Virus record (IMG/VR): IMGVR_UViG_3300026142_000152
Span: 1-35,125 of that record
Origin: a virus
DNA: 35,125 nucleotides
Reading direction: 5' to 3' (one strand)
Numbering within the stretch: the stretch's first letter is position 1; every line of letters begins with the position of its first letter. The position numbers were made by a program, and so were the translations under genes. Below are positions 23,560 through 30,656 of this stretch, one piece after another. The notes under the pieces were generated by a model. The model was not told the origin of the DNA, did not search any database, and saw only the letters and a program-made list of their open reading frames with translations.

Positions 23560-26450
23560 TTAGATAGACGTTCAATGAAGTCTTCCAAGAAACGCTTGCC
23601 CGCGGGGGTGATATCCCAGAGGTTCCCTTCACCCTTACGCAGTACACGTTCACGCATCATCACACCGATCAGTTGGTCAGCGTGCATTAGCGTCATGCCG
23701 GCAATGGCACACAGTTCATCACGCGAGAAGCGTGTGGAATGTACTAACGTTTCGAGTACCTTGGGAAGCGTCGATCGAGGAATCTTGTCCTTGAATCCTT
23801 TGCGGACAAGGACGACGTCTTTGACTCGTTCTCGATCATACATTTGAGAACTGTACTGACTGTATCCGAGTGATGGTTTCGTATATAGTAGATCGAGGAG
23901 TCTTCCTGCGGCCTTAACATGCTTGGAAGTAACGATGACTTTTCCCTTCGACTCGTCCCAAGCAAACTGAAGACAGGCAATGGCAGCCGCAATCCGACCC
24001 AGCTTATAGCGTCCACTTCCTCCTTTGAAAATAGGAATAGAGGAATGATAAATGGCAGACAACCTCTTAGTCTGCTCAAGGCATTCCTCATACGCCTTCT
24101 GTTCGAATTCAATCTGCTCGGGTGTGAGAGCCCATACAAAATGGATAAGTTTCTGAAACTGATCGGCACCAATGTATTCGTCTTTTGCACTCGATGCAAA
24201 CTGCGCTGAGTTGATGACATTGATTGAGACTTCATTGTCTGTTAAGGTGGTGATAAGGTCGAACCGTGCGATATCTTCGCCGTGTCCAATAAGTTCCTGA
24301 ACCGCATGAATTCCGAATAAGTAGCTGGATAGAGGCTTCTTGATGCTTCGAGGATTTGACAGACAGATAAGTCGAGTTCGACTATTAGTCTCGGCAGAGA
24401 TTCCACCTTTATCAAGGCGTGCCACACCCGATGACCGCACGTCCGACATGTTCGAAATTTCCTCAACCGATAGCCCACTAAGTTCCTCGATGACAACCAG
24501 TTGTTTATCGCAGAGGGGGATTCGTCCCCAGCGTAGCATAAGCTGACCACTACCCATTTTGATTGCTCCGCCAACCAGACCGACGAATGTGCAGTTCTCT
24601 CCGGACATGAAGACCCCGCACTTGAAGAGAGCCTTAAGAGCCAGCGATACCTTAGACTTACCCGTCTCAGTGTCTCCAACTGTAAGAGTATTAATCCAAC
24701 CACGCTGGCATTTGTCAGTGTGTGGTTCGTTTGGAAACCACCATCCGATCGGACTACTCCAAGTAAGTAGAGCCATGAGAGTCCAATCCAGACGATTGTA
24801 AATATGAGTAAACCGCTCTGTAACTTGAGTGGCGAGAGATTCCATCTTGTCCCAAACACTCTCGCCATCACTCGGGCGGAAGGCGTATAGGTCGGCAATG
24901 TTTTCGGGAGAGGCATCAAATCTCTCGATAGATTTGGAGAGTGGGGTGATCTTGGTGATGATGCCGATTGTCTCCTGAGATCTGATCTCGGAGGTGGGGA
25001 TGATTTCGAAGTAGTATGGGACATTGGATTCGATCTTCTTACCGAAGTAGAAACAACGTTGGATAACGTAAGTGGCATCCTGATCGATGGATGCCGTTGG
25101 GATTATCTCAACTTCGGTAGCTGTTAAGTATGCGATGGGTAATACTTCGGCGTTGTTATTGCCGATGATCTTTTGCACTGACTGCAAAATCTGCGTGTCC
25201 GATGATCGGACATAACGAAGCAACTCCCGACTCATTGGGAGTTCATACTCGAAGTCAGGACGTGACTTGATCTTTACCTTAAACTTCCATGGAATCGAGA
25301 AGGTGTTGGGAGACTTGGCTGCTACGATACCCTGTGTCTTGATCCGCTTGTTCAGCAGGTCAGACCGTGAGGAGATGTGCGCCACCTCCATCATCTTCTT
25401 CGTGGCAAAGGGAGGTAGCTCCGGGTAGTCCACTTCCCCTTCAGAGCATGTCACCTCTCCTTCGTCATCCACAGGAGGATGAGGAGTGCTGCCATTACTC
25501 CCAGACTTTGGGACAGACTTGGGTCCATATTTTTTGGCTAATCGCCCAAGCTCAGAACCATTGCGCTTCTCCTTGAGCCTAAAGTCTGCGTAGTCTTTCC
25601 AGTCCTTCCGCTTGGTTCTGAAGGGGAGGAGTATGTTAGTGACAGACTTTGCAGCTTTTTCAATAAGCGGAACCAACCTACGACGGGCTGCTTCGCCACC
25701 CTCATCGACATCGAGTACCGTGAAGACTCGACGGTTAGCCACCACTGAATCCCATTCGGGATCCCATTTGTCTTCGCCGGCAGTAGAGGCAAAGGCATTA
25801 TATCCGTCTTGAAGGGCAAGCATAGCCTCTTTCTCGCTAGCCATAATAAACACCGGATAACCATCTGTGAAAGAAGTAGTTGCTGGCCAAGGAAACAGAT
25901 CAGCACCACCAAACCCCGGAAGGTTGTGTATCTTGGCATTGTCCTTCCCATTCCTCTGGGACGGAAGTCGATAGAATCTGACATTAACAGCTTGCTTGAA
26001 CTGGTCATAGACAGGAATCGTGATTCGATTGGAAAGAGTATCGAGCCCAAGTTGAAAGCGATCAATGCTTTCGGACGTGAGCCCCATCTCCTTTTTGATC
26101 TTCAGAATAAACGCAGTGTTTTCCCTAAGATTCTGGCGATAGATTGCGAGGAGTTTTGCATCAACGACTGGTCGCACGAATTCGCGATAAATTCTCCGAG
26201 CTGCGATGGGTTCTTTTTCTCCAGTTCGCGTTGCCTCAAAGTGGACAATGTTTCCAATTCGTTTTGCACATCGGGTGGAATGGCACCTTGCTCCACCGTT
26301 CCGAAGTCCGATGGCAAGATTTCCGTTGGCGCCGTCTTCGTGAAATGGACATCGGACATTGCTCTTTGCTCTGGGGTTCCATTCGGGGAATCGCTTGGCA
26401 TAATATTCGTCAGGGTTTACTTTTGAAATTACGTATTCTTTTAGAGTCAT
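23556..26450 (-). CDS. TOPRIM primase fused to MCM-like AAA+ helicase, 964 aa
   Basis: N-terminal zinc site: CPFH at 34-37 and CHSTRC at 56-61. TOPRIM-like segment: FIMASEKEAM (E206/E208) and FTVLDVDEGG (D247, D249). An OB-like linker domain lies about 365-510 (LLNKRIKTQGIVAAKS). AAA+ core: Walker A GDTETGKS (592-599), Walker B LVVIEE (651-656), sensor 1 ICLSNP (695-700), and EDIARFDLITTL (725-736), which resembles the MCM SRFDL motif. A winged-helix-like tail covers 870-960. It would prime and unwind at the phage fork. Phage primase-helicases usually carry RecA-type helicase domains, so an MCM-like partner is unusual. Dyads 24183-24201 and 25171-25189 lie inside. Confidence 0.8.
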   Translation of the reverse strand: MTLKEYVISKVNPDEYYAKRFPEWNPRAKSNVRCPFHEDGANGNLAIGLRNGGARCHSTRCAKRIGNIVHFEATRTGEKEPIAARRIYREFVRPVVDAKLLAIYRQNLRENTAFILKIKKEMGLTSESIDRFQLGLDTLSNRITIPVYDQFKQAVNVRFYRLPSQRNGKDNAKIHNLPGFGGADLFPWPATTSFTDGYPVFIMASEKEAMLALQDGYNAFASTAGEDKWDPEWDSVVANRRVFTVLDVDEGGEAARRRLVPLIEKAAKSVTNILLPFRTKRKDWKDYADFRLKEKRNGSELGRLAKKYGPKSVPKSGSNGSTPHPPVDDEGEVTCSEGEVDYPELPPFATKKMMEVAHISSRSDLLNKRIKTQGIVAAKSPNTFSIPWKFKVKIKSRPDFEYELPMSRELLRYVRSSDTQILQSVQKIIGNNNAEVLPIAYLTATEVEIIPTASIDQDATYVIQRCFYFGKKIESNVPYYFEIIPTSEIRSQETIGIITKITPLSKSIERFDASPENIADLYAFRPSDGESVWDKMESLATQVTERFTHIYNRLDWTLMALLTWSSPIGWWFPNEPHTDKCQRGWINTLTVGDTETGKSKVSLALKALFKCGVFMSGENCTFVGLVGGAIKMGSGQLMLRWGRIPLCDKQLVVIEELSGLSVEEISNMSDVRSSGVARLDKGGISAETNSRTRLICLSNPRSIKKPLSSYLFGIHAVQELIGHGEDIARFDLITTLTDNEVSINVINSAQFASSAKDEYIGADQFQKLIHFVWALTPEQIEFEQKAYEECLEQTKRLSAIYHSSIPIFKGGSGRYKLGRIAAAIACLQFAWDESKGKVIVTSKHVKAAGRLLDLLYTKPSLGYSQYSSQMYDRERVKDVVLVRKGFKDKIPRSTLPKVLETLVHSTRFSRDELCAIAGMTLMHADQLIGVMMRERVLRKGEGNLWDITPAGKRFLEDFIERLSK
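24183..24201. repeat. dispersed dyad copy (in primase-helicase gene)
   Basis: TTTTGCA-CTCGA-TGCAAAC; - strand encodes FASSAK. Confidence 0.87.
25171..25189. repeat. dispersed dyad copy (in primase-helicase gene), perfect arms
   Basis: TTTTGCA-CTGAC-TGCAAAA; - strand encodes LQSVQK. Confidence 0.93.
25434..25444 (+). repeat. second motif copy, one mismatch
   Basis: TTCCCCTTCAG; - strand encodes CSEGE in the primase-helicase linker. Confidence 0.65.
25618..25628 (-). repeat. second motif copy
   Basis: + strand reads CTGAAGGGGAG; - strand encodes LLPFR. Confidence 0.8.
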
Positions 26451-26465
26451 TGCGGGGAGCCATAG

Positions 26466-26484
26466 TTTTGCAAGCGGTGCAAAA
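26466..26484. repeat. dispersed dyad copy (gap), perfect arms
   Basis: TTTTGCA-AGCGG-TGCAAAA, 15 nt upstream of the primase-helicase ATG. Confidence 0.95.
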
Positions 26485-26488
26485 GTGA

Positions 26489-26505
26489 AGGGGGATCGGA
26501 CCCCT
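26489..26505 (-). terminator. short GC hairpin between SSB-like and primase-helicase genes
   Basis: AGGGG (26489-26493) pairs with CCCCT (26501-26505) over a 7-nt loop. On the - strand it is followed by CTTCACTTTTGC, whose T run is the first arm of a dyad. Weak but well placed terminator of the DUF669-like gene. Confidence 0.4.
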
Positions 26506-26531
26506 CCACATTCAGGTGTTCAGACTATCTG

Positions 26532-27641
26532 CTAGTCGTTCTCTTCGAGATCTTCGACCGGGACCTTGACGACATCTTCGTCAGCATCCTCGATCGTGGC
26601 GGTGTCGCCCTTGATCTTCTTGATCGTGCCGGTCTGCTCGTCACCCTCATCGTCGGTCCACTTCACTTCGTCACCGACGGCGGGGGTCCATTTCTTCGCC
26701 TTGCCCTTCTTCGCTGGCTTCTCGTCTTCCTCCTCCTCCTCCTCGGACGATTCGGATTCGGCATCCGCATCTTCCTTGGTCAGATCCGACAGGTCCTTGG
26801 TGACAGCCTTGCCGTCATCATCGCCGTCGTCATCGACAGGTTGAACCTTTGCCGTCTCCTTCTTCTCGTTGACCGAGATGACGCGAGCCCGGACCGTGTT
26901 GTCATCGTCATCCTCGAAGGTAACGAAGTCATCCTCGGCGATCGGCTCAGATTCGGCATCGTCTCCGTCTCCGGAGTCATCGCCATCGGCATCCTCATCG
27001 ACCTTGGTCAGGTCTTCGAGATCAACCTTCACCGGCTTGCCATCGTCATCACCATCGTCATCGATGGGTTGGACAGTGGCAACACCCTTGGCTTCGTTGA
27101 TCTTCGTGACCTTACCCTTCACGTCATCACCATCGTTGTCCCACGTGACCGTATCGCCTTCCTCGATATCCGAGGAAGCGGCATCGTCTTCTTCGCCGTC
27201 ATCATCGGCGCCTTTGACTTCGCCGACCAGACCTTGGATGTAGATGTTGACGTAAGCGCCGTTCTCCTTGGCGTTCACGACCACCATCGGCTGCTCGTCG
27301 GAGATCTCCTTCAGAGTCTTCTTGAGCTTGGCTCCGGTGATCTTCTCGTAACCCAGCAGCGCCAGATCACGCATCAGATACGCAAGGCCCGGCCCTTTGC
27401 CGCCTTTGACATCACGCAGCTTGTACAGCTGCCGGCCCTTGAGCCCTTCGATGTCGCCTTCGAGTCCCTCGACTTCGAGGATCGCGGCTTCACCTTTCTT
27501 CTTGTCTTCCTTGAGTTCGATCTTGTTGATCCGAACTTCGTGGGTGCCATTGGGCAGGGTGTTCGTTGCTTCCGACGGGTCCGTATCATCCCAAAGATCA
27601 GCGAGGGAGGGGCGGCCAGCGGGTTTATTGGTTTTAGCCAT
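26532..27641 (-). CDS. DUF669-like ssDNA-binding candidate with three acidic SH3-like repeats, 369 aa
   Basis: Residues about 25-140 follow the DUF669 pattern: LPNGTHEVRINKIELKEDKK, GRQLYKLRDV, AYLMRDLALLGYEK, VVVNAKENGAYVNIYIQG. In many phages such a protein neighbours a Sak4-type ATPase, as here, and is thought to bind DNA. Three repeats follow (about 159-214, 234-290, 319-366), each of the form GDxVTWxDD...GKVxKINEKxxxATVQP...VxLEDLTK, resembling KOW/Tudor/SH3 barrels in very acidic linkers. The start at 27641 (MAKTNK) is preferred; the frame stays open to 27773 across a dyad, so a longer form cannot be excluded. Confidence 0.65.
   Translation of the reverse strand: MAKTNKPAGRPSLADLWDDTDPSEATNTLPNGTHEVRINKIELKEDKKKGEAAILEVEGLEGDIEGLKGRQLYKLRDVKGGKGPGLAYLMRDLALLGYEKITGAKLKKTLKEISDEQPMVVVNAKENGAYVNIYIQGLVGEVKGADDDGEEDDAASSDIEEGDTVTWDNDGDDVKGKVTKINEAKGVATVQPIDDDGDDDGKPVKVDLEDLTKVDEDADGDDSGDGDDAESEPIAEDDFVTFEDDDDNTVRARVISVNEKKETAKVQPVDDDGDDDGKAVTKDLSDLTKEDADAESESSEEEEEEDEKPAKKGKAKKWTPAVGDEVKWTDDEGDEQTGTIKKIKGDTATIEDADEDVVKVPVEDLEEND
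26541..27170 (-). repeat. three acidic SH3-like repeat units
   Basis: The DUF669-like gene repeats a ~55-75-codon unit three times. The first two also share long stretches at DNA level (GACGATGGTGATGACGATGG-type codons). Confidence 0.7.
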
Positions 27642-27701
27642 ACTATGTATCTTCTGTTTTGTTTTGTTTGTTACGTAACGTTGCCGTCTTTCCGGCTGTC
27701 G

Positions 27702-27720
27702 TTTTGCACCGGGTGCAAAA
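27702..27720. repeat. dispersed dyad copy (gap), perfect arms
   Basis: TTTTGCA-CCGGG-TGCAAAA, about 60 nt upstream of the DUF669-like ATG. Confidence 0.95.
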
Positions 27721-27854
27721 GTGTCTTCATCGCACAAGGAATGTGCAACTGCGATATCCATGAAATCGCCCATAAAAGTGGTGCTGCTCAGGGATGGTGC
27801 CGCCCATTCTGCGGCCTGTGGAGAGTTCTTGCCACATATGAAACCCAGTAGCTA

Positions 27855-27880
27855 CCAGACGCAAGGTTACTCTCGTCTGG
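27855..27880. other. 7-bp inverted repeat in the 270-bp gap
   Basis: CCAGACG (27855-27861) and CGTCTGG (27874-27880), perfect, with a 12-nt loop. No T run follows on either side, so it looks more like an operator or RNA structure than a terminator. It lies at the downstream end of the Sak4-like gene. Confidence 0.35.
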
Positions 27881-27911
27881 AATCAATACCAATCTGAGAC
27901 AGCATTTGAAA

Positions 27912-28745
27912 TTACCTCTTGTAAATCTTTTTGTATTCCCGTTCAGCCACAAGGACAGCCTTGGGGTCCACGAAGAACTTGGTGAACTGTTGCCACGGTT
28001 TGTCCGGGCTAACAATGAATCGTTCCGGGAGCGGGGCATCGGAACGGTTGCCTGCCAAGGTATCGAGATCACCTTCGCAGACGAGAATGCGATCACGAAG
28101 CTTGTTCGGGGGACGCTTCTTGCCAAGCTCGCCATGGATCATCACGTCAGCTTGGGAGATACAGAAGCGAGCTACACCTGAAGGCATGGTGGATTCCTTG
28201 CGAGCCGTTTCGCCAGAGGTGAAGCGGGCAATCTCGATCTTCGTGTGGGTGACGAAGCCGACGCCACGCCCAGTCTTGAGAATGGCGAGGATGTATTTCC
28301 GCATCGGACTGTTGAGTGTTACGTCCCAGCCTTTGCCGAAATCACCAGCATCTGAAGGGTGAGCCACTGCCAGCTTCTCACAATGGTAGTCCATGCACAT
28401 CTTCGCTGCCATGTCCACCGTGTCCATGATGACGAAGTTATATTTGTCGGTAGCTTCCAGCACTTCAAGTGCCTGCTCTGCCGTCATGCGTGGTACACCT
28501 TCCTCGTCTTTCTCGATCTCGAACGAGCCGCGGCGTTGGTCCCATTTGACGATTTCGATCTTGTGTCCTCGACGGAATCGATGCCCAGTTTCGAATGCGA
28601 GGAGGAGCGCATCGGGGTTGGACATGAAGAACTTCGTCTTGCCCCACTTAGGTGGTGCCACGAGTAAAAAGACAAGCAGATGTGGTGTGATCTTCCACGA
28701 TGTTGCTTTGTCTGGCAGGAGTGCATTGGCTTGTTTTCTAGTCAT
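27912..28745 (-). CDS. Sak4-like RecA-fold ATPase, 277 aa
   Basis: Walker A is VAPPKWGKTKF (29-39) and Walker B is FVIMDTVD (104-111). The LLLAFETG and later VGFVTHTKIEI stretches fit the compact RecA-core ATPase (AAA_24/Sak4) of phage recombination systems, which aids strand annealing or exchange with an SSB partner. The DUF669-like gene lies directly downstream. Length is usual. It starts right after the stop of the preceding gene (TAA|ATG). No Shine-Dalgarno sequence is present. Confidence 0.7.
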   Translation of the reverse strand: MTRKQANALLPDKATSWKITPHLLVFLLVAPPKWGKTKFFMSNPDALLLAFETGHRFRRGHKIEIVKWDQRRGSFEIEKDEEGVPRMTAEQALEVLEATDKYNFVIMDTVDMAAKMCMDYHCEKLAVAHPSDAGDFGKGWDVTLNSPMRKYILAILKTGRGVGFVTHTKIEIARFTSGETARKESTMPSGVARFCISQADVMIHGELGKKRPPNKLRDRILVCEGDLDTLAGNRSDAPLPERFIVSPDKPWQQFTKFFVDPKAVLVAEREYKKIYKR

Positions 28746-28934
28746 TTAGATTGCGAGGTGCGGGTTGATGTTTACTTGAATCTCAACACCGGGAAGAGCC
28801 TTCTCGATGTAGTCGAATGCTCCTTGAGCAGTCTTGAAGTCCATGCATTCGTCGCCATCGTCCAGAAAATATGGAGGCACGACATCTGCCAGAGTTCCAG
28901 TTGAGGGTGGAGGTGAGTAGCTGAGTTCAATCAT
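28746..28934 (-). CDS. hypothetical protein, 62 aa
   Basis: Acidic small protein (YFLDDGDECMDFKTAQGAFD, YIEKALPGVEIQVNINPH) with one likely helix and a C-terminal strand. Overlaps the previous gene by 8 nt and abuts the Sak4-like gene. No family recognised. It belongs to the same transcription unit as the recombination genes. Confidence 0.6.
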   Translation of the reverse strand: MIELSYSPPPSTGTLADVVPPYFLDDGDECMDFKTAQGAFDYIEKALPGVEIQVNINPHLAI

Positions 28935-29124
28935 AGTCTAAGTTCTTGTTGCGGGCTAACCATTCGGGGATTTCAATGATGCAGATTTCGTCTCGGCTTT
29001 TACAGATGTAGTCTATCAACGAACGAGGAATCCATTCCTCTGAGCCATCAGGTCTTTCGAAAAGTATCGCAGCTTCAGTGCGATGCAATTCCTTCAGCCC
29101 TTTGACTGATACGTTTTCACTCAT
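28927..29124 (-). CDS. hypothetical protein, 65 aa
   Basis: Small mixed protein (KELHRTEAAILFERPDGSEE, WIPRSLIDYICKSRDEICII) resembling short phage proteins with a 'sense signal, W-I-P-R' pattern, unknown function. The start at 29124 (MSENVS) overlaps the nuclease stop by 8 nt. An upstream in-frame start at 29220 would lie deep within the nuclease gene and was rejected. Confidence 0.65.
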   Translation of the reverse strand: MSENVSVKGLKELHRTEAAILFERPDGSEEWIPRSLIDYICKSRDEICIIEIPEWLARNKNLDYD

Positions 29125-30124
29125 TAGCTTCCTCCACAAGTTCGCGGTGTTTAACTTCTCGGCGGTAGAATGCACGCTTCTCGATATCGAGTCCGTTCTT
29201 ACAAGCGGTGATGAATTCACATGGCTGCCCGTACTTGCGGCAGGTGTCCGTATTCTTATTACGAACGATCAAAGTCTTAACCTCGTCGGAGATCTTGGGA
29301 TTGAATAGCATCTTCACCCTCTCCAACTTGGGACGCAGGATGGTAGCTTCGAATCTCTCCATATCCCCTTCCTTGAGCAGCTGAGGATCACGATAGAAAT
29401 ACTTCTCGGGCTTCTGCATCATGTCGATTTGCACTCGCTGCAAATAGGCATCGACAGGTTCGGTGTCGCCCCACTTAAGCTGTGGCTTCTTCACCGCATT
29501 GACCATGAAGCCGCGGGGTCGCTCCTTCTTGAACTTGGGATCACGCATGGCCAGCCACATGTAGAACATGAACTGTAAGCGGAATTCCCAGCCGAGTGCC
29601 GTGTCCTTGTCGAGTCTGCCCGTGGTCTTGTGGTCCCAAATGATGAGACGCTTGTACGCCTTTTGGATAGCCCGCACATCCAACTTCCCCTTCAGTCTAA
29701 TGCCTTCGAACTCGAAGTCGATGATGTCTTCCGTGCCCACGATCTCCCAATGCTTGGGGTCATCCTTGTAGAAGCTGGCATAGATCTCCATCTGAAGCTG
29801 GCCCAGCCGAGTGTAGAGTTCACGATCACGCAGCACTCTCTGCGATGAGAAGCGAAGATCCTTCTCTGCGATGCCGTCCAGTGTAGGTGCCCACGACCAT
29901 CGCTTACCCTTGGTCCGATAGAATTCTTCCAGTGAGTTGTGCATCCACGATCCATACGTGGTAGCCCACGAGAATTGTCCACGCCGTGAGAGCATGAGGT
30001 TGTACCCAAGATACCATTTCTCGGGACAGTTATCCCAAGTTTGCATCTCCGATTGAGTGATGCCCTCCCCGATTAGCTCGGGGTTGATTTCAAATTCAAG
30101 TTCTGGTAGGTGGAGTTTTCTCAT
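29117..30124 (-). CDS. PD-(D/E)XK nuclease with Cas4/AddB-like Fe-S cysteines, 335 aa
   Basis: ITQSEMQTWDNCPEKWYLGY carries C33, and GSWMHNSLEEF carries H62. The nuclease core is GKLDVR (D149) and IIWDHKTT (D164-x-K166), followed by the RecB-type helix FRLQFMFYMW (Q184, Y188). At the end are three cysteines, C295, C302 and C308. One Cys before and three after the nuclease core is the 4Fe-4S arrangement of AddB/Cas4-like exonucleases. It likely resects DNA ends for the nearby recombinase. ATGA coupling fixes the start at 30124. No cas1/cas2 is nearby. An internal dyad (29427-29445) encodes YLQRVQI. Confidence 0.78.
   Translation of the reverse strand: MRKLHLPELEFEINPELIGEGITQSEMQTWDNCPEKWYLGYNLMLSRRGQFSWATTYGSWMHNSLEEFYRTKGKRWSWAPTLDGIAEKDLRFSSQRVLRDRELYTRLGQLQMEIYASFYKDDPKHWEIVGTEDIIDFEFEGIRLKGKLDVRAIQKAYKRLIIWDHKTTGRLDKDTALGWEFRLQFMFYMWLAMRDPKFKKERPRGFMVNAVKKPQLKWGDTEPVDAYLQRVQIDMMQKPEKYFYRDPQLLKEGDMERFEATILRPKLERVKMLFNPKISDEVKTLIVRNKNTDTCRKYGQPCEFITACKNGLDIEKRAFYRREVKHRELVEEANE
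29427..29445. repeat. dispersed dyad copy (in nuclease gene)
   Basis: ATTTGCA-CTCGC-TGCAAAT; - strand encodes LQRVQI. Confidence 0.82.
29686..29696 (+). repeat. second motif copy, one mismatch
   Basis: TTCCCCTTCAG; - strand encodes RLKGK beside the nuclease Asp. Confidence 0.65.
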
Positions 30125-30234
30125 CGGAGTGTAATCTTGCTGATGCCTTGGACAATGTATGCAGTGCGTGCCCATGATGCAGGCACAATGAAACCGAACG
30201 TATAACCTCGGATCACATCTGGATCACACTGCAT
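30121..30234 (-). CDS. tiny protein, 37 aa
   Basis: Peptide MQCDPDVIRGYTFGFIVPAS continuing with WARTAYIVQGISKITLR. It fills the gap between its neighbours: its ATG overlaps the end of the upstream gene by 11 nt and its TGA overlaps the nuclease ATG (ATGA). The coupling is the main support. It is mildly hydrophobic; the function is unknown. Confidence 0.5.
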   Translation of the reverse strand: MQCDPDVIRGYTFGFIVPASWARTAYIVQGISKITLR

Positions 30235-30373
30235 GGTCTGCCAAAAAGGGTCCGAGTCCCATCCCTCGAAGGGTGGTGAACATAATCTCAGTATTTAGCT
30301 TTCGCTTCAGAGAATCGGGATAGAACTGAACGAGCAAGTTGCGATCAGAAGTAATCCGTTCCGTACCAGCCAT
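30224..30373 (-). CDS. small hypothetical protein, 49 aa
   Basis: Sequence includes ERITSDRNLLVQFYPDSLKR and EIMFTTLRGMGLGPFLADHA. The ATG at 30373 stands 4 nt after a perfect dispersed dyad (30378-30396), the same geometry as other gene starts here. An in-frame ATG at 30499 would overlap the upstream gene by 101 nt and was rejected. Function unknown. Confidence 0.55.
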   Translation of the reverse strand: MAGTERITSDRNLLVQFYPDSLKRKLNTEIMFTTLRGMGLGPFLADHAV

Positions 30374-30377
30374 CGAC

Positions 30378-30396
30378 TTTTGCATCAAGTGCAAAA
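30378..30396. repeat. dispersed dyad copy (gap), perfect arms
   Basis: TTTTGCA-TCAAG-TGCAAAA, filling the 25-nt gap between a - strand stop (30399) and the ATG at 30373. Confidence 0.95.
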
Positions 30397-30398
30397 GA

Positions 30399-30656
30399 TC
30401 ATTGGTAGGTGTCGGCCCGATAATTCCGATAGTCGTGGGGTTCGCGGAGCATGAGATCTCCGAAGTCGGCTCGGACGAATCGTTTGCCTGTGTTGTCATC
30501 TTCGTAAACTTGGTTGGTTATCGCAGACGCGATGGCTGGAAGGAACGAGTTAAAGACTGAGTTGAGCGACGACGCATTGGCTGCGCACCATTCCTTAATG
30601 GAAGCGACATCACCTTCGAAGTCATCGTGGATTCTAATGGTAATTTTTTCAGCCAT
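30399..30656 (-). CDS. hypothetical protein, 85 aa
   Basis: Begins AEKITIRIHDDFEGDVASIK then helical KEWCAANASSLNSVFNSF, ending acidic/basic (RADFGDLMLREPHDY). The opening looks like a small domain that binds nucleic acid or protein, but no family is recognised. It overlaps the helicase end by 139 nt in another frame. The protein-like character of this frame in the overlap is better than that of the helicase tail. A dyad begins 2 nt after its stop. Confidence 0.6.
   Translation of the reverse strand: MAEKITIRIHDDFEGDVASIKEWCAANASSLNSVFNSFLPAIASAITNQVYEDDNTGKRFVRADFGDLMLREPHDYRNYRADTYQ

Larger units (their letters stand above)
27642..27911. other. 270-bp gap upstream of the DUF669-like gene
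   Basis: Holds the inverted repeat above, one perfect dyad (27702-27720) and a purine-rich leader. A 36-codon - strand frame (27727-27837) and an in-frame extension of the DUF669-like gene (to 27773) are open, but neither has convincing support. I see no clear promoter. Confidence 0.5.

Noticed and set aside
20761-26275. Extra half-sites TTTTGCA at 20779, 26154 and 26262
   Set aside because: No matching second arm at the 5-bp spacing; single 7-mers are not significant.
27727-27837. 36-codon - strand frame in the 270-bp gap
   Set aside because: No coupling to either neighbour and no protein-like pattern.
26841-27851. Long + strand frame of 336 codons
   Set aside because: Antisense of the Asp/Glu-rich repeats (GAT/GAC gives Ile/Val), a composition artefact.
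29117-30124. Cas4 of a CRISPR adaptation system
   Set aside because: No cas1, cas2 or repeat array nearby; Fe-S nucleases of this kind are common as phage recombination enzymes.
30600-30656. Programmed -1 frameshift joining the helicase to the 85-aa protein at the A run (GCTGAAAAAATTACC)
   Set aside because: In the helicase frame the run is CTG AAA AAA TTA, preceded by G, so it is not a standard X XXY YYZ slippery site.
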